Positions 23,988-32,269 of a stretch of DNA of 33,192 nucleotides are shown in pieces. A program made the position numbers and the translations under genes. The notes under the pieces were generated by a model, which had not been told where the DNA came from, did not search any database, and saw nothing but the letters and a program-made list of their open reading frames with translations. The stretch is from positions 1 through 33,192 of the forward strand of contig JALOOS010000005.1 of assembly GCA_025454275.1 (NCBI GenBank), read 5' to 3'. This DNA comes from Desulfobacterales bacterium. Lineage in GTDB: Bacteria; Desulfobacterota; Desulfobacteria; Desulfobacterales; SpSt-501. How positions within the stretch are numbered: position 1 is the first letter of the stretch; each line of letters opens with the position of its first letter.

Positions 23988-26936
23988 CTATGCCGTCCCT
24001 TGTCCTCCGGCGCCGGGGTCCAGCATCCTTCTCAGGGTCCTGGCGAGATCGCCCAAGGCGAGGGGTTTGAAGGCGAATTCCCGGATCCCGGCGGCGCGGG
24101 CCTTCTGTTCGTTGGCCTGGTCGCTGAAACCGGTGCAGAGGAGAATGGGCAGACCCGGTTTGATCCCGAGCAGCGTTCTGGCAAGGTTCACCCCGTTCAT
24201 CTGCGGCATGGTCATGTCGGTGATGACGGCATCGTACCGGCCGGGGCCGGCGCTGAAGGCCTCGATCGCCTCGATCGGGCTGGTGCGCGTTTCAACGGTG
24301 TAGCCCATCCGTCTCAGCATCTGGGCGGTCATGTCGACGAGCGCCTTCTCGTCGTCCACCACCAGGAGGGTCTCGGAGCCCCCCGGAAGGGTCGCGGGGG
24401 AAGCGGGCGCCTCCGGCGGGGCGCCCTCGGCGACGAGGGGCAGAAATATTTGAAAACGGCTGCCTTTCCCAGCCTCACTCTCCAGCATGATAAACCCGTC
24501 GTGCGATTTGACGATGCCATGGACGACCGACAGTCCGAGCCCGGTCCCCTTGCCCTGCTCCTTGGTCGTGAAATAGGGATCGAAGATGCGATGCTGGATC
24601 TCCGGCGCGATGCCGGCCCCCGTGTCGCTGACGGTCAGCCGGAGGAACTCGCCGGGCTCGACGCCCGGTTCGAAGCCCGCCTGCTCGGCGCTGATCGTCG
24701 CCTTGTCGATGCGGATCTCGAGCAGGCCGTTTTCCTGGTGCTCCATGGCGTGCGCGGCGTTGGTGCACAGGTTCATCAGAACCTGCTGCATCTGGGTGGG
24801 GTTGCCGAGAATGGCGGATCCCGCATCCACGCCGATGTGGCGTTCGACCCGGATGCTGCTGGGAAGGGTGGACTTCAGAAAATCGTAAGTTTCCTGGACC
24901 ACCGATTTCAGGTTGATGAGCATCCGCTGTTGTTCGTCCCGCCGGCTGAAGGTCAGGATCTGCTTCACCAGCTGCCGGGCGCGTGTGGCCGCGATCTGGA
25001 TCTGTTGGACGGAGAAACGGTCGTTCTCCGGGGCCCCGTCCGACAGCATCAGCATGTCGGCGTTGCCGATGATGACGCTCAGGATGTTGTTGAAATCGTG
25101 TGCGATCCCCCCGGCCAGAACCCCGATCGCCTCCATTTTCTGGGCCTGCTGCAGCTGGGATTCCAATTTTTCGCGGTCCCGCTCGGCCTTGAGGCGGCTG
25201 CTGATGTCGGTGACGAAGGCATAGGAAAAGCCGCGGCCGTCTTTTTCGATGAAGTTTGCGGTTATCTCCACCGGGAAGCGGGACCCGTCCTTTCGCCGAT
25301 GGTGGGATCGGACGACCCGAACCCCCTCCTGGGCGAGGATTCGGCGGTGGTCGGCCCATTTTTCGGGTGTGAAGTCAGGGTCGATCTCGAAAACGGTTCG
25401 CCCGACAAGCTCCTGCCGGCCGTACCCGAGGCTGCGGCAGGCTTCCGTGTTGACATCCAGGATCCGGGCCCCATCGCCCACGCGGAAGATGGCCACCGCC
25501 GCGTGGTCCAGGCAGAATCGCGCCAGCCGCAGCTCCTCTTCGGCCTTCCTGCGCTCGGTGACATCCTTCAGCGTCCCCTGGTAATACTGGATGCGCCCCT
25601 GGTCGTCGCGGATCGCGATCCCCTGGTTTTCGACCCAGATGATGCGGCCGTCCCGCCGCCGCATCTGAAATTCCAAGGGTGTCAGCCCGCTGCTGCCATC
25701 GACCTGCTGCATGAAGAGGCTGCGGTCCTCCGGATTCACGTACAGCTGCCCTGCCGGGAGGGAGAGAACCTCCTGCTTGGTCGCGTAGCCGAACATGTTC
25801 ACCAGGGGCGAATTGACATCCAGGACGCGTCCGCCGGGCTCGGAGCGGTAGATCCCGATCGGAACGTTTTCAAACAGGCCGCGGTAGTGGTCTTCACTTT
25901 CCGAAAGCGCCTGCTGGGCCTCCCAGAGCTTTTCGAACGAGGATTGGATCTTCTTGAACTGATCGATGATCTGTTCGCGCATCCGGCCGAAAGCCGCGGC
26001 GAGTTCACCGATTTCATCCGGACGCTGCGCCAGAGGCGCCAATTCGGCGGACGGCTGCATGGTTTTTCCGAATCCGGCCGCCTCCCGGGCCAGCTGCTGA
26101 ATGGGGCGCACAAAGCGGGCCGAGGCGCGCCGGCCCAGCCAGAAAACGGCGGTCAACGTGGCCAGCAGGATCACCCCCATGCCCCCGCCGATCCGCCACA
26201 CAAGCCCCGCGCTGTAGGCCCGGTAGCTATCGGCGATCCGCCGGGCGCGCTCCCGCGTGAACCGGACCGGGGATAGGAACTCGTCCAGGTAGGTCGTGGC
26301 GGCCACCATCAGGGTGCGCCCCTCGAGCGGCGTCCGGACGGGCAGCATCACCATGAATTTCTGGGTCAGGCGCCGGTCCTCCTCGCGCCACTGGTAGTAA
26401 CCCGACGACTCCCTTCCGGAGAGGGACGGCTCGAACACCGACCACCAGGAGGGCAGCGCCGCTGCCAGCGACGGCATGCTGAGGCCGATCAGCTCCGGGT
26501 TGGGATGCAGCCGCATCGTGCCGGTGCCGGCTTCATAAAGGCAGGTGTAGCCGGTCAATCCGACCTGTTGGACGGCGATAGGCCGGATCGCCGGGCTCGC
26601 CTGCAGCGCTGCGATCGTCAGGCCGGGATGGGCCGTGATATAGGCGTCCATTTGGCGGGCGGCTTCCTGGGCCCGGATGCGGATGTGGTTCTCGCCGTCT
26701 TGCACCATCTGGGCCTCGATGTCGTCCTTGAGCGTGTGCATGGAATCGTCGATCAAATCGCCGATGTGATCCTGCGCAAAATAGGCCCCGATGAGGATGA
26801 ACACGAAAAAAGAGATGAAGGGCACCAGGGACAATACGAGGTAATCGCGGTTGAGCTTGTCGACGATTGAGTGTCGGGCGGCGTCTGTTTTCAACGCAAA
26901 AGACCCTCCAGCGGCTGTCGGTGCCTTCACGGGCAT
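23988..26936 (-). CDS. Hybrid sensor histidine kinase (Cache-HAMP-PAS-PAS-HisKA-HATPase-REC)
   Basis: 982 residues from ATG 26936; a TTG at 26894 has a better Shine-Dalgarno sequence (GGAGGG nine nt upstream) and may be the real start. Order: helix 1 (32-52), an extracytoplasmic Cache-like sensor with [23 protein letters not shown] (~55-245), helix 2 (~248-268), HAMP (~270-330), PAS 1 (~346-470), PAS 2 (~475-600), HisKA with phospho-acceptor in [11 protein letters not shown], HATPase with [16 protein letters not shown] and GKGTGLGLS, and a C-terminal receiver with [14 protein letters not shown]. The HDFNN form puts it with the FixL/NtrB-like kinases that pass phosphate through an attached receiver. 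No partner output regulator gene is adjacent. Its promoter has a dyad operator. Confidence 0.94.
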   Translation of the reverse strand: MPVKAPTAAGGSFALKTDAARHSIVDKLNRDYLVLSLVPFISFFVFILIGAYFAQDHIGDLIDDSMHTLKDDIEAQMVQDGENHIRIRAQEAARQMDAYITAHPGLTIAALQASPAIRPIAVQQVGLTGYTCLYEAGTGTMRLHPNPELIGLSMPSLAAALPSWWSVFEPSLSGRESSGYYQWREEDRRLTQKFMVMLPVRTPLEGRTLMVAATTYLDEFLSPVRFTRERARRIADSYRAYSAGLVWRIGGGMGVILLATLTAVFWLGRRASARFVRPIQQLAREAAGFGKTMQPSAELAPLAQRPDEIGELAAAFGRMREQIIDQFKKIQSSFEKLWEAQQALSESEDHYRGLFENVPIGIYRSEPGGRVLDVNSPLVNMFGYATKQEVLSLPAGQLYVNPEDRSLFMQQVDGSSGLTPLEFQMRRRDGRIIWVENQGIAIRDDQGRIQYYQGTLKDVTERRKAEEELRLARFCLDHAAVAIFRVGDGARILDVNTEACRSLGYGRQELVGRTVFEIDPDFTPEKWADHRRILAQEGVRVVRSHHRRKDGSRFPVEITANFIEKDGRGFSYAFVTDISSRLKAERDREKLESQLQQAQKMEAIGVLAGGIAHDFNNILSVIIGNADMLMLSDGAPENDRFSVQQIQIAATRARQLVKQILTFSRRDEQQRMLINLKSVVQETYDFLKSTLPSSIRVERHIGVDAGSAILGNPTQMQQVLMNLCTNAAHAMEHQENGLLEIRIDKATISAEQAGFEPGVEPGEFLRLTVSDTGAGIAPEIQHRIFDPYFTTKEQGKGTGLGLSVVHGIVKSHDGFIMLESEAGKGSRFQIFLPLVAEGAPPEAPASPATLPGGSETLLVVDDEKALVDMTAQMLRRMGYTVETRTSPIEAIEAFSAGPGRYDAVITDMTMPQMNGVNLARTLLGIKPGLPILLCTGFSDQANEQKARAAGIREFAFKPLALGDLARTLRRMLDPGAGGQGTA

Positions 26937-27083
26937 TCCGAGTCGGATCAGGTCCGGAGTATTCCGGCAGGCGGCGGGCCGGCAGGCATGAACTCGATCC
27001 TCAGCGGGTTCAAGTTGTTTTCAGGTCTGGATCGGGGATGGATTTCCCGCAGGCAAGTGCGGCCGCACGCCGGCTCCGTAGGG

Positions 27084-27112
27084 CATTATCCCATTTATGG
27101 GAGAAAGCATCA
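27084..27112 (-). promoter_or_regulatory. Putative sigma70 promoter of the hybrid kinase gene
   Basis: Minus strand: TTGATG (27107-27112), spacer 17, GATAAT (27084-27089). Predicted start near 27077, giving a leader of about 140 nt to ATG 26936 or 180 nt to TTG 26894. Confidence 0.6.
27088..27101. promoter_or_regulatory. Dyad operator in the kinase promoter spacer
   Basis: TCCCATTTATGGGA, 6-nt perfect arms around two bases, sits between the -35 and -10 of the promoter above and touches the -10. A regulator bound here would block or reshape RNA polymerase binding. Confidence 0.5.
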
Positions 27113-27167
27113 AGAAACAGGGACCGACGTTGCCACTGATCGACCCGGGTGTCGGGGAGCCGAAAGA

Positions 27168-27923
27168 TCAGGGCGGGCCGTAGAGCGTGCCCAGGAAATG
27201 GTTCATCTGGCGGTACCACCAGGGCCAGTCGTGGTTGACCTCCGGGCCCCAGAAATCGACCCAGGCGGGGGTTGCCTTTTCGCGGAAGATGCGATCCAGT
27301 GCGCGGGTGTCCTCGATCGCCTCCTCCTCCCAGGCCCCCTGGCCGACGCAGACGATGATCCGGCTCCGTCGATACCAGTCGAGAAACCACGGGTCGTTCA
27401 GACCCGGCAGATAGGAGAGGGGTGAATTGAAATAGACCGCGGGGAGATCCTCCGGCCCCAGGCCGAACTCGGGACGGTCGAGCCGGTAGAGGCCGGAGAG
27501 GGCGATGGTCCCCTCGCAGGCGTCGGGGTGCTTGAGGAAGAAATTCACCGCATGGTAGGCGCCCATGCTGCAGCCGGTCGCCATGGGCCGCTCCCCCGGC
27601 GTGGCGCAGTGCCCGCGGATGAAGGGCACGACCTCCTGAACGATGTATGCATCGTAGGCTTCGTGGCGGGCGTTGCGCTCGGCCGGCGGGATGCCGGTGT
27701 GGTACCAGGACTCGGCATCCACGCTGTCGACGGCATAGAGCTTGATCCGGCCGGCGTTGATGAAGGGGGCGATTTCGGCCACCATGCCCAGCCCCTCGAA
27801 GTCGAAGTACCGACCCCGGGAGCAGGGAAAGACGATGAAGGGCTTGCCCCAATGGCCGTAGACCTTGAGCTCCATCCCGCGGTTGAGATGCGGACTCCAC
27901 CAGTGGTGATGTTCGGTGTGCAT
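27168..27923 (-). CDS. Esterase-D/antigen-85-type alpha/beta hydrolase
   Basis: 251 residues from ATG 27923; the frame is open upstream to 27962, but that start overlaps the preceding ATP-grasp gene. The nucleophile elbow is GCSMGAYHA (Ser in GxSxG) and the catalytic His lies in EVNHDWPWWYRQMNHFL. The N-terminus (HTEHHHWWSPHLNRGMELKVYGHWGKP) is His/Trp-rich, and no signal peptide is seen, so it is cytoplasmic. Family members cleave esters or act as acyltransferases. It follows the tandem ATP-grasp genes by 16 nt in one transcript and may trim or release their product (inference). Natural substrate unknown. Confidence 0.87.
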   Translation of the reverse strand: MHTEHHHWWSPHLNRGMELKVYGHWGKPFIVFPCSRGRYFDFEGLGMVAEIAPFINAGRIKLYAVDSVDAESWYHTGIPPAERNARHEAYDAYIVQEVVPFIRGHCATPGERPMATGCSMGAYHAVNFFLKHPDACEGTIALSGLYRLDRPEFGLGPEDLPAVYFNSPLSYLPGLNDPWFLDWYRRSRIIVCVGQGAWEEEAIEDTRALDRIFREKATPAWVDFWGPEVNHDWPWWYRQMNHFLGTLYGPP

Positions 27924-27939
27924 GGCCCCTCGTTTCCGG

Positions 27940-29115
27940 TCAGCCGGAGCCGCCGGGTGCATGGATGAACCGGACCGCCTCGATCACCTCTGCGAGGTCC
28001 GGTGCGCGGAAGATGTAGCCGATGTCGCCGAGCGCACTGCGAAAGACCCCCGGAACGCTCTCCACCTGCAGGATCAGGTGGCCGAAGCGCGAGAGGACCT
28101 CCTGGTGAGCGTGCGCGTAGCGGGCGGTCTGCTTGCGGCTCGCGTAGCAGCAGTGGTAGCGCCGTTCGTAGTCGAGATCGGCGCGGCCGTGGACCAGGAG
28201 CTCGGCCCAGGCGCGGTAAATGTCGATGTCGGCCGTGTAGTTGAACATGTCGGTCGTGTAGCCGCCCGGGGGCCGCATGTTGACCTCGAGCGCCACGTAC
28301 TCGCCGGCTGCGGTGCGGAAGAACTCCATGTGAAAGAAGCGCTCGCGCACCTCGAAGTGGGCCAGGCAGCTCCGCCCGATCCGTTCGAGCTCTTCAGGGA
28401 TCTCCCTGAGGGAGTAGTAATAAATGTGGCGCTCCTCGTTTACGGTCTCCATGATGCCCTGGCTGAAGACATGGGCGGTCATGAAGAGCGGGTTTCCGGC
28501 CGCATCCGCCAACCCGTCGAAGGAGTGGATGGTGCCGGTGATGAACTCCTCCAGGATGTACGCCACCGGGGGGGGATTGCCGAAGAAGGCCTCGAGGTCG
28601 GCCGCGGAGTCGAGGCGGAAGGTGTCCAGCGCCCCCACTCCGATATCGGGCTTGGCGATCAGGGGGTAGCCGGTTTCGGCGGCGAGGGCGCGCCCCTCCT
28701 CGAGGGATCGGGCCACCCGGCCCCGGGCGACCCGCACCCCGGCCTGCCGGAAGCGCTCCTTCATCTTCGATTTGCGGCGAATCACGTCGATGCCCGCCCG
28801 GCGCACGCCGGGTATGTTGAAGTCGTCCCGGATCCGGGCCTCGGTGCCGAGCCAGTACTCATTCAGGGAGTCGAAGCGGTCGATTTTCCCGTAGCGGTGG
28901 GTGAAGTAACCGCAGGCCCGGATGAGGGCATCGTCATCGTGCATGTCGTCGACGCGGTAGTACTCGGTCAGCGCCGCGCGCAGCTCCCCGGGCAGGCTCT
29001 CGCAGGGCGCATCGCCGATGCCGAGCGCATTGGCCCCCGCCTGCCGGATCCGGGCCCAGAAGCGCCGGTAGTGCGGCGGAAAGTGGGGCGAGAGCAGCAC
29101 GATGTTGCGGTTCAT
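27940..29115 (-). CDS. ATP-grasp carboxylate-amine ligase, second of tandem paralogues
   Basis: 391 residues. The N-terminal domain starts IVLLSPHFPPHYRRFWARI. The ATP-grasp core has LIAKPDIGVGALDTFRL (ATP lysine), YILEEFITGTIHSFDG, FFHMEFFRTAAGEYVALEVNMRPPGG (metal-binding Glu and Asn) and YTTDMFNYTADIDIYRAWAEL. The start overlaps the upstream paralogue by four bases (ATGA). It shares the SPxFPPxY N-terminus, the KPDxGVGA loop and the RPPGG end with that paralogue but differs in the ATP-grasp lid and C-terminal region, as expected for two enzymes acting on successive substrates. The reaction is ATP-dependent amide or ester formation by family; substrates are not predictable. Confidence 0.9.
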   Translation of the reverse strand: MNRNIVLLSPHFPPHYRRFWARIRQAGANALGIGDAPCESLPGELRAALTEYYRVDDMHDDDALIRACGYFTHRYGKIDRFDSLNEYWLGTEARIRDDFNIPGVRRAGIDVIRRKSKMKERFRQAGVRVARGRVARSLEEGRALAAETGYPLIAKPDIGVGALDTFRLDSAADLEAFFGNPPPVAYILEEFITGTIHSFDGLADAAGNPLFMTAHVFSQGIMETVNEERHIYYYSLREIPEELERIGRSCLAHFEVRERFFHMEFFRTAAGEYVALEVNMRPPGGYTTDMFNYTADIDIYRAWAELLVHGRADLDYERRYHCCYASRKQTARYAHAHQEVLSRFGHLILQVESVPGVFRSALGDIGYIFRAPDLAEVIEAVRFIHAPGGSG

Positions 29116-30284
29116 GTCGCCGGGCCTGTCTGCCGCAGGGCGGCGGCGATGGCGGGGATCTCGGATTCGTTGGGGGTGCGGAAGAGGTAGCGCACCCGGC
29201 CCATGATGTCCTGGTAGACCGCCGGGTTTTCGGCCGTCTCCACGAGCAGCGGCCCGTAGCGGGCGAGGATCTCCTCGTGGGAGAGGGTGTAAGCCTTATC
29301 GGTGCGGCCGATGTAGGCGACGGCGTATTTCTTCTCGCGCGGCAGCTCGACGGGCTTCCCCGTCACCATGCAGGCCCAGGCGCGGTAGAGGTCCCCGTCC
29401 ACGCTGAAGTTCATCATGTCCAGGATGGCTCCGCCGGGCGGGCGGCTGTTGATCTCCATGGGGAGATAGACGCCCCCGCGCTCGAAGAACTCGAAGTGGA
29501 AGAACTTGCGGCGGATGCCGAACGCGGCGACCAGGGCGGCGCCGATCGCGGGCAGCGCCTCCGGAATGCGGCGGCTGACATAGAAGTAAGGGTCCGTGCC
29601 GCGGGTGTATTCGATCAGCCCCTCGCCGTAGACCAGCGTGTTGCCGAAAAGGATCCGCCCCTGCCGGTCGGTGAGCCCGTCGTAAGTGACGATCGGGGCG
29701 TCGATGAACTCCTCCAGGAGATAGCCGGCGGGGAGCTCCGGGAACACCGTGCGCAGCGCCTCCGGGCTCTCGACCCGGTGGGTGCCGCCGGCGCCCACCC
29801 CCTCGTCCGGCTTGAGGATCACCGGGTAGCCGACCTCCGCGGCGAGGCGCAGGGCGTCGTCCAGCTCGGCCACCGGCCCGCCGCGGGCCGCGGGCAGGCC
29901 GAGGCTGCGGAAAACCTGCTTCATGAGCGATTTTTTCTTGATCGTCTCGGTTTCCTGGAGCGAGAGCCCGGGCACGCCGAAACGCTCGTTGAGGATCGCC
30001 TCCAGCCGCAGCCAGGTTTCGTTGTGCGATTCCACGAGGTCGAAGGTGCCCTCGTGTCCCAGGGCGTGCTTCGCCTCCAGCAGCTCTTCGACGGCGCGCA
30101 CCGCGCGCCGCCAGTTTTTGAGTTCGGTGCGCACATACCAGCGGATCGCGGCCCGCAGATCGGGGGCCATGGAGAAGAACTCGGTCTCCCCGATGGCCCA
30201 CACCCGTGCTCCCAGGGCGTCCGCCTGACGGATGAAGTGGGTGTAGTTGGGCGGGAACTCGGGTGAAATGTAGAGAATGTCCAT
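29112..30284 (-). CDS. ATP-grasp carboxylate-amine ligase, first of tandem paralogues
   Basis: 390 residues from ATG 30284, with GAGG just upstream; a longer frame to 30356 would start inside the -35 element and is rejected. The N-terminal domain ILYISPEFPPNYTHFIRQADALGARVWAIG resembles the nucleotide-like fold before ATP-grasp cores. The core has VILKPDEGVGAGGTHRV, YLLEEFIDAPIVTYDG, FFHFEFFERGGVYLPMEINSRPPGG and ILDMMNFSVDGDLYRAWA. It is preceded by its own promoter (30329-30356), so this gene, its paralogue and the esterase form a three-gene unit separate from the acetyl-CoA hydrolase gene upstream. Homology to the kamA-linked ligases is only at fold level. Confidence 0.9.
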   Translation of the reverse strand: MDILYISPEFPPNYTHFIRQADALGARVWAIGETEFFSMAPDLRAAIRWYVRTELKNWRRAVRAVEELLEAKHALGHEGTFDLVESHNETWLRLEAILNERFGVPGLSLQETETIKKKSLMKQVFRSLGLPAARGGPVAELDDALRLAAEVGYPVILKPDEGVGAGGTHRVESPEALRTVFPELPAGYLLEEFIDAPIVTYDGLTDRQGRILFGNTLVYGEGLIEYTRGTDPYFYVSRRIPEALPAIGAALVAAFGIRRKFFHFEFFERGGVYLPMEINSRPPGGAILDMMNFSVDGDLYRAWACMVTGKPVELPREKKYAVAYIGRTDKAYTLSHEEILARYGPLLVETAENPAVYQDIMGRVRYLFRTPNESEIPAIAAALRQTGPAT

Positions 30285-30328
30285 GGCCTCGTCTCCGGCC
30301 GGGTCGCACGCATCGGCCTCACCGGGCG

Positions 30329-30356
30329 ATTCTAAGACAGGCGCAGGAGGGGTCAA
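30329..30356 (-). promoter_or_regulatory. Putative sigma70 promoter of the ATP-grasp/ATP-grasp/esterase unit
   Basis: Minus strand: TTGACC (30351-30356), spacer 16, TAGAAT (30329-30334); both hexamers match five of six consensus bases. Predicted start near 30322, about 38 nt before the first ATP-grasp ATG. Confidence 0.6.
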
Positions 30357-30374
30357 GCCCGGCGGCGGCGATTC

Positions 30375-32249
30375 TCAGGCGAGTTCGTCGAAACGGCAGG
30401 TGAGGGAGACCCCTTCCCCGTCGAAGGCGCTCTTCACCTTGTAGGGCAGGGTCTTGAAGAGCCGGATCATGGCCTGGTTGCCCGGGGTGGTGTAGGCGAT
30501 CAGGCCGAAGACCCCGTTTTCACGCGCCGCATCGGCCAGTTTGCGCAGGATGCGGCGCGCGATGCCCTTGCCCTGGTAGTTTTTGTTGACCGAGAAGGCC
30601 ACCTCGGCCATGTTCGTCCTGGGCAGGAGCATGCACTCGCCGACCGCCACCACGCGGCCGAAGCCGAATTCACCCACCAGGGCGAGCAGGGTCAGGTCCT
30701 TGACGTAGTCGATCTGGGAGCGGGACTCGACCTCCGTGCGCGGGAAGCTGGTCTTCTCGTGCATGAACCGCGAAAAGATATCGTCCTTGTCCAGGCTGTA
30801 GAAGTGCTCCTGGATCCGGCGCTCATCGACCGGCTTGGCGGGCCGGATGGTGACTTCCTCCCCCTCGACCGCCATGGTCTCTTCGAGCTTCACCGGGTAG
30901 ATGCCGCGCACCGCCTCGCCCAGGGTGCGCTCCGTGCCGATCAGGCCGAGCTCCTTGGCGTCGGCGAAGAGGCGCTCGCGGAAATCGGGGTGGGCGATGC
31001 TGATCATGCCCATCACCCGCTCCTGCAGGCTTTTCCCGAAGAGGTTGAAGATCCCGTATTCGGTGGCCACGTAGTGGACATCCGCGCGCGGCACGGCCAC
31101 GTTGGTGTTGTTGAGGAGCGGTACGATGGTGCTGGTTCGTCCGTCGTCCGCGGTCGAGAAGAGCATGATGATCGATTTGCCGCCGGGCGAGCGCTTGGCG
31201 CCCCGCACGAAGTCGACGATGCCGGAGGTCCCCGCGAAGAAGGTCAGGGCCGAGGCCTCCACCTCCACCTGGCCGGTCAGGTCCATGGTGCGGGCGACAT
31301 TCATGGAGACCATGCGGTGATGGCGCGAAATGATGAACGGGTCGTTGACGTAGTCGGAGGGGTGGAAGTCGACCGCCGGGTTGTTGTCCAGGAAGTCATA
31401 CAGGTTGCGGGAGCCGATCGCGGCCGAGGCGACGATCTTGCCCTCGTTGAAACCTTTCAAACGGTTCGTGATCACGCCCTGGGAGTAAAGGTGCATGATG
31501 TCGTCGGTGATGAACTGGGAGTGCACCCCCAGATCGTTTTTTTCGCTCAAGGCCTGGATGGTCGCCTGGGAGGCGGCGTCCAGGCCGATCTGCAGGGTCG
31601 AACCGTCTTCGATCAGCCTCGCGATCAGCGTGCCGATGCGCGCGGCGGTTTCCGAGGCCGAGCCCGGGGGGACGGTCATGAGATCCTCGTCGTGCTCGAC
31701 GATCAGATCCACGTCGTTGACGTGGATGAAACTCTGGCCGAGCACCCGCGGCATGTTCGAGTTCACCTGGGCGATGAGCAGGTCTGCGGAGAGGGCCGCG
31801 GCCCGGGTCACGTCGACCGAGATGCCGAGGCTCATCCAGCCGAAATCGTCGGGCGGCGAGGTCTGAACGAGCGCCACGTGGATCGGCAGCTTCTGGGAGG
31901 TGAAGAGGTCCGGGACCTCGGACATGTTCATCGGGGTGATGAAGCGCTTGTGACGGGCGATCGACTCGGCGTTGCTGGCGCCGAGATAGATGGTGCGGAT
32001 GTTCAGGGCGAAATCCTGGGTCTGGTCGGCGAGCGAGGAGAGGGCGGCGGTCTCCCGGCTCATCAGCCGCACCACCTCGAGCCCGCTCAGCTTCCCGGCG
32101 GACTCGAAAAGCGCCTGGACCAGGGCCTGGGGCTGGCCGCAGGCCGAACCGATGAAAACGCGCTGGCCGGGCCGGATCAGCCGCATGGCCTCGTCGGCGC
32201 GGCGGCGCTTTTCGAGATAGGCATCCGCCCAGTAGGTGGATTTCGGCAC
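30375..32249 (-). CDS. Acetyl-CoA hydrolase/CoA-transferase family protein fused to a GNAT domain
   Basis: 624 residues from a GTG at 32249 (GGAG eleven nt upstream); the frame is open far upstream but overlaps the previous gene. Residues 1-455 are the CoA-transferase family 1 fold in two halves, with VFIGSACGQPQALVQAL near the start, KGFNEGKIVASAAIGS, FFAGTSGIVDFVRGA and VHYVATEYGIFNLFGKSLQERV. Residues 465-624 are a GNAT domain with acetyl-CoA loop YQGKGIARRIL. At the position where class I CoA transferases of this type have the catalytic Glu (HSE/HTE motif), this protein has Q245 in GVHSQFITDD, so the thioester-exchange activity may differ. It follows the unidentified gene upstream by 20 nt. 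A role in acetyl-CoA or acyl transfer is inferred only. Confidence 0.9.
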   Translation of the reverse strand: MPKSTYWADAYLEKRRRADEAMRLIRPGQRVFIGSACGQPQALVQALFESAGKLSGLEVVRLMSRETAALSSLADQTQDFALNIRTIYLGASNAESIARHKRFITPMNMSEVPDLFTSQKLPIHVALVQTSPPDDFGWMSLGISVDVTRAAALSADLLIAQVNSNMPRVLGQSFIHVNDVDLIVEHDEDLMTVPPGSASETAARIGTLIARLIEDGSTLQIGLDAASQATIQALSEKNDLGVHSQFITDDIMHLYSQGVITNRLKGFNEGKIVASAAIGSRNLYDFLDNNPAVDFHPSDYVNDPFIISRHHRMVSMNVARTMDLTGQVEVEASALTFFAGTSGIVDFVRGAKRSPGGKSIIMLFSTADDGRTSTIVPLLNNTNVAVPRADVHYVATEYGIFNLFGKSLQERVMGMISIAHPDFRERLFADAKELGLIGTERTLGEAVRGIYPVKLEETMAVEGEEVTIRPAKPVDERRIQEHFYSLDKDDIFSRFMHEKTSFPRTEVESRSQIDYVKDLTLLALVGEFGFGRVVAVGECMLLPRTNMAEVAFSVNKNYQGKGIARRILRKLADAARENGVFGLIAYTTPGNQAMIRLFKTLPYKVKSAFDGEGVSLTCRFDELA

Positions 32250-32269
32250 GGCTCTTCTCCCGGTACGGT

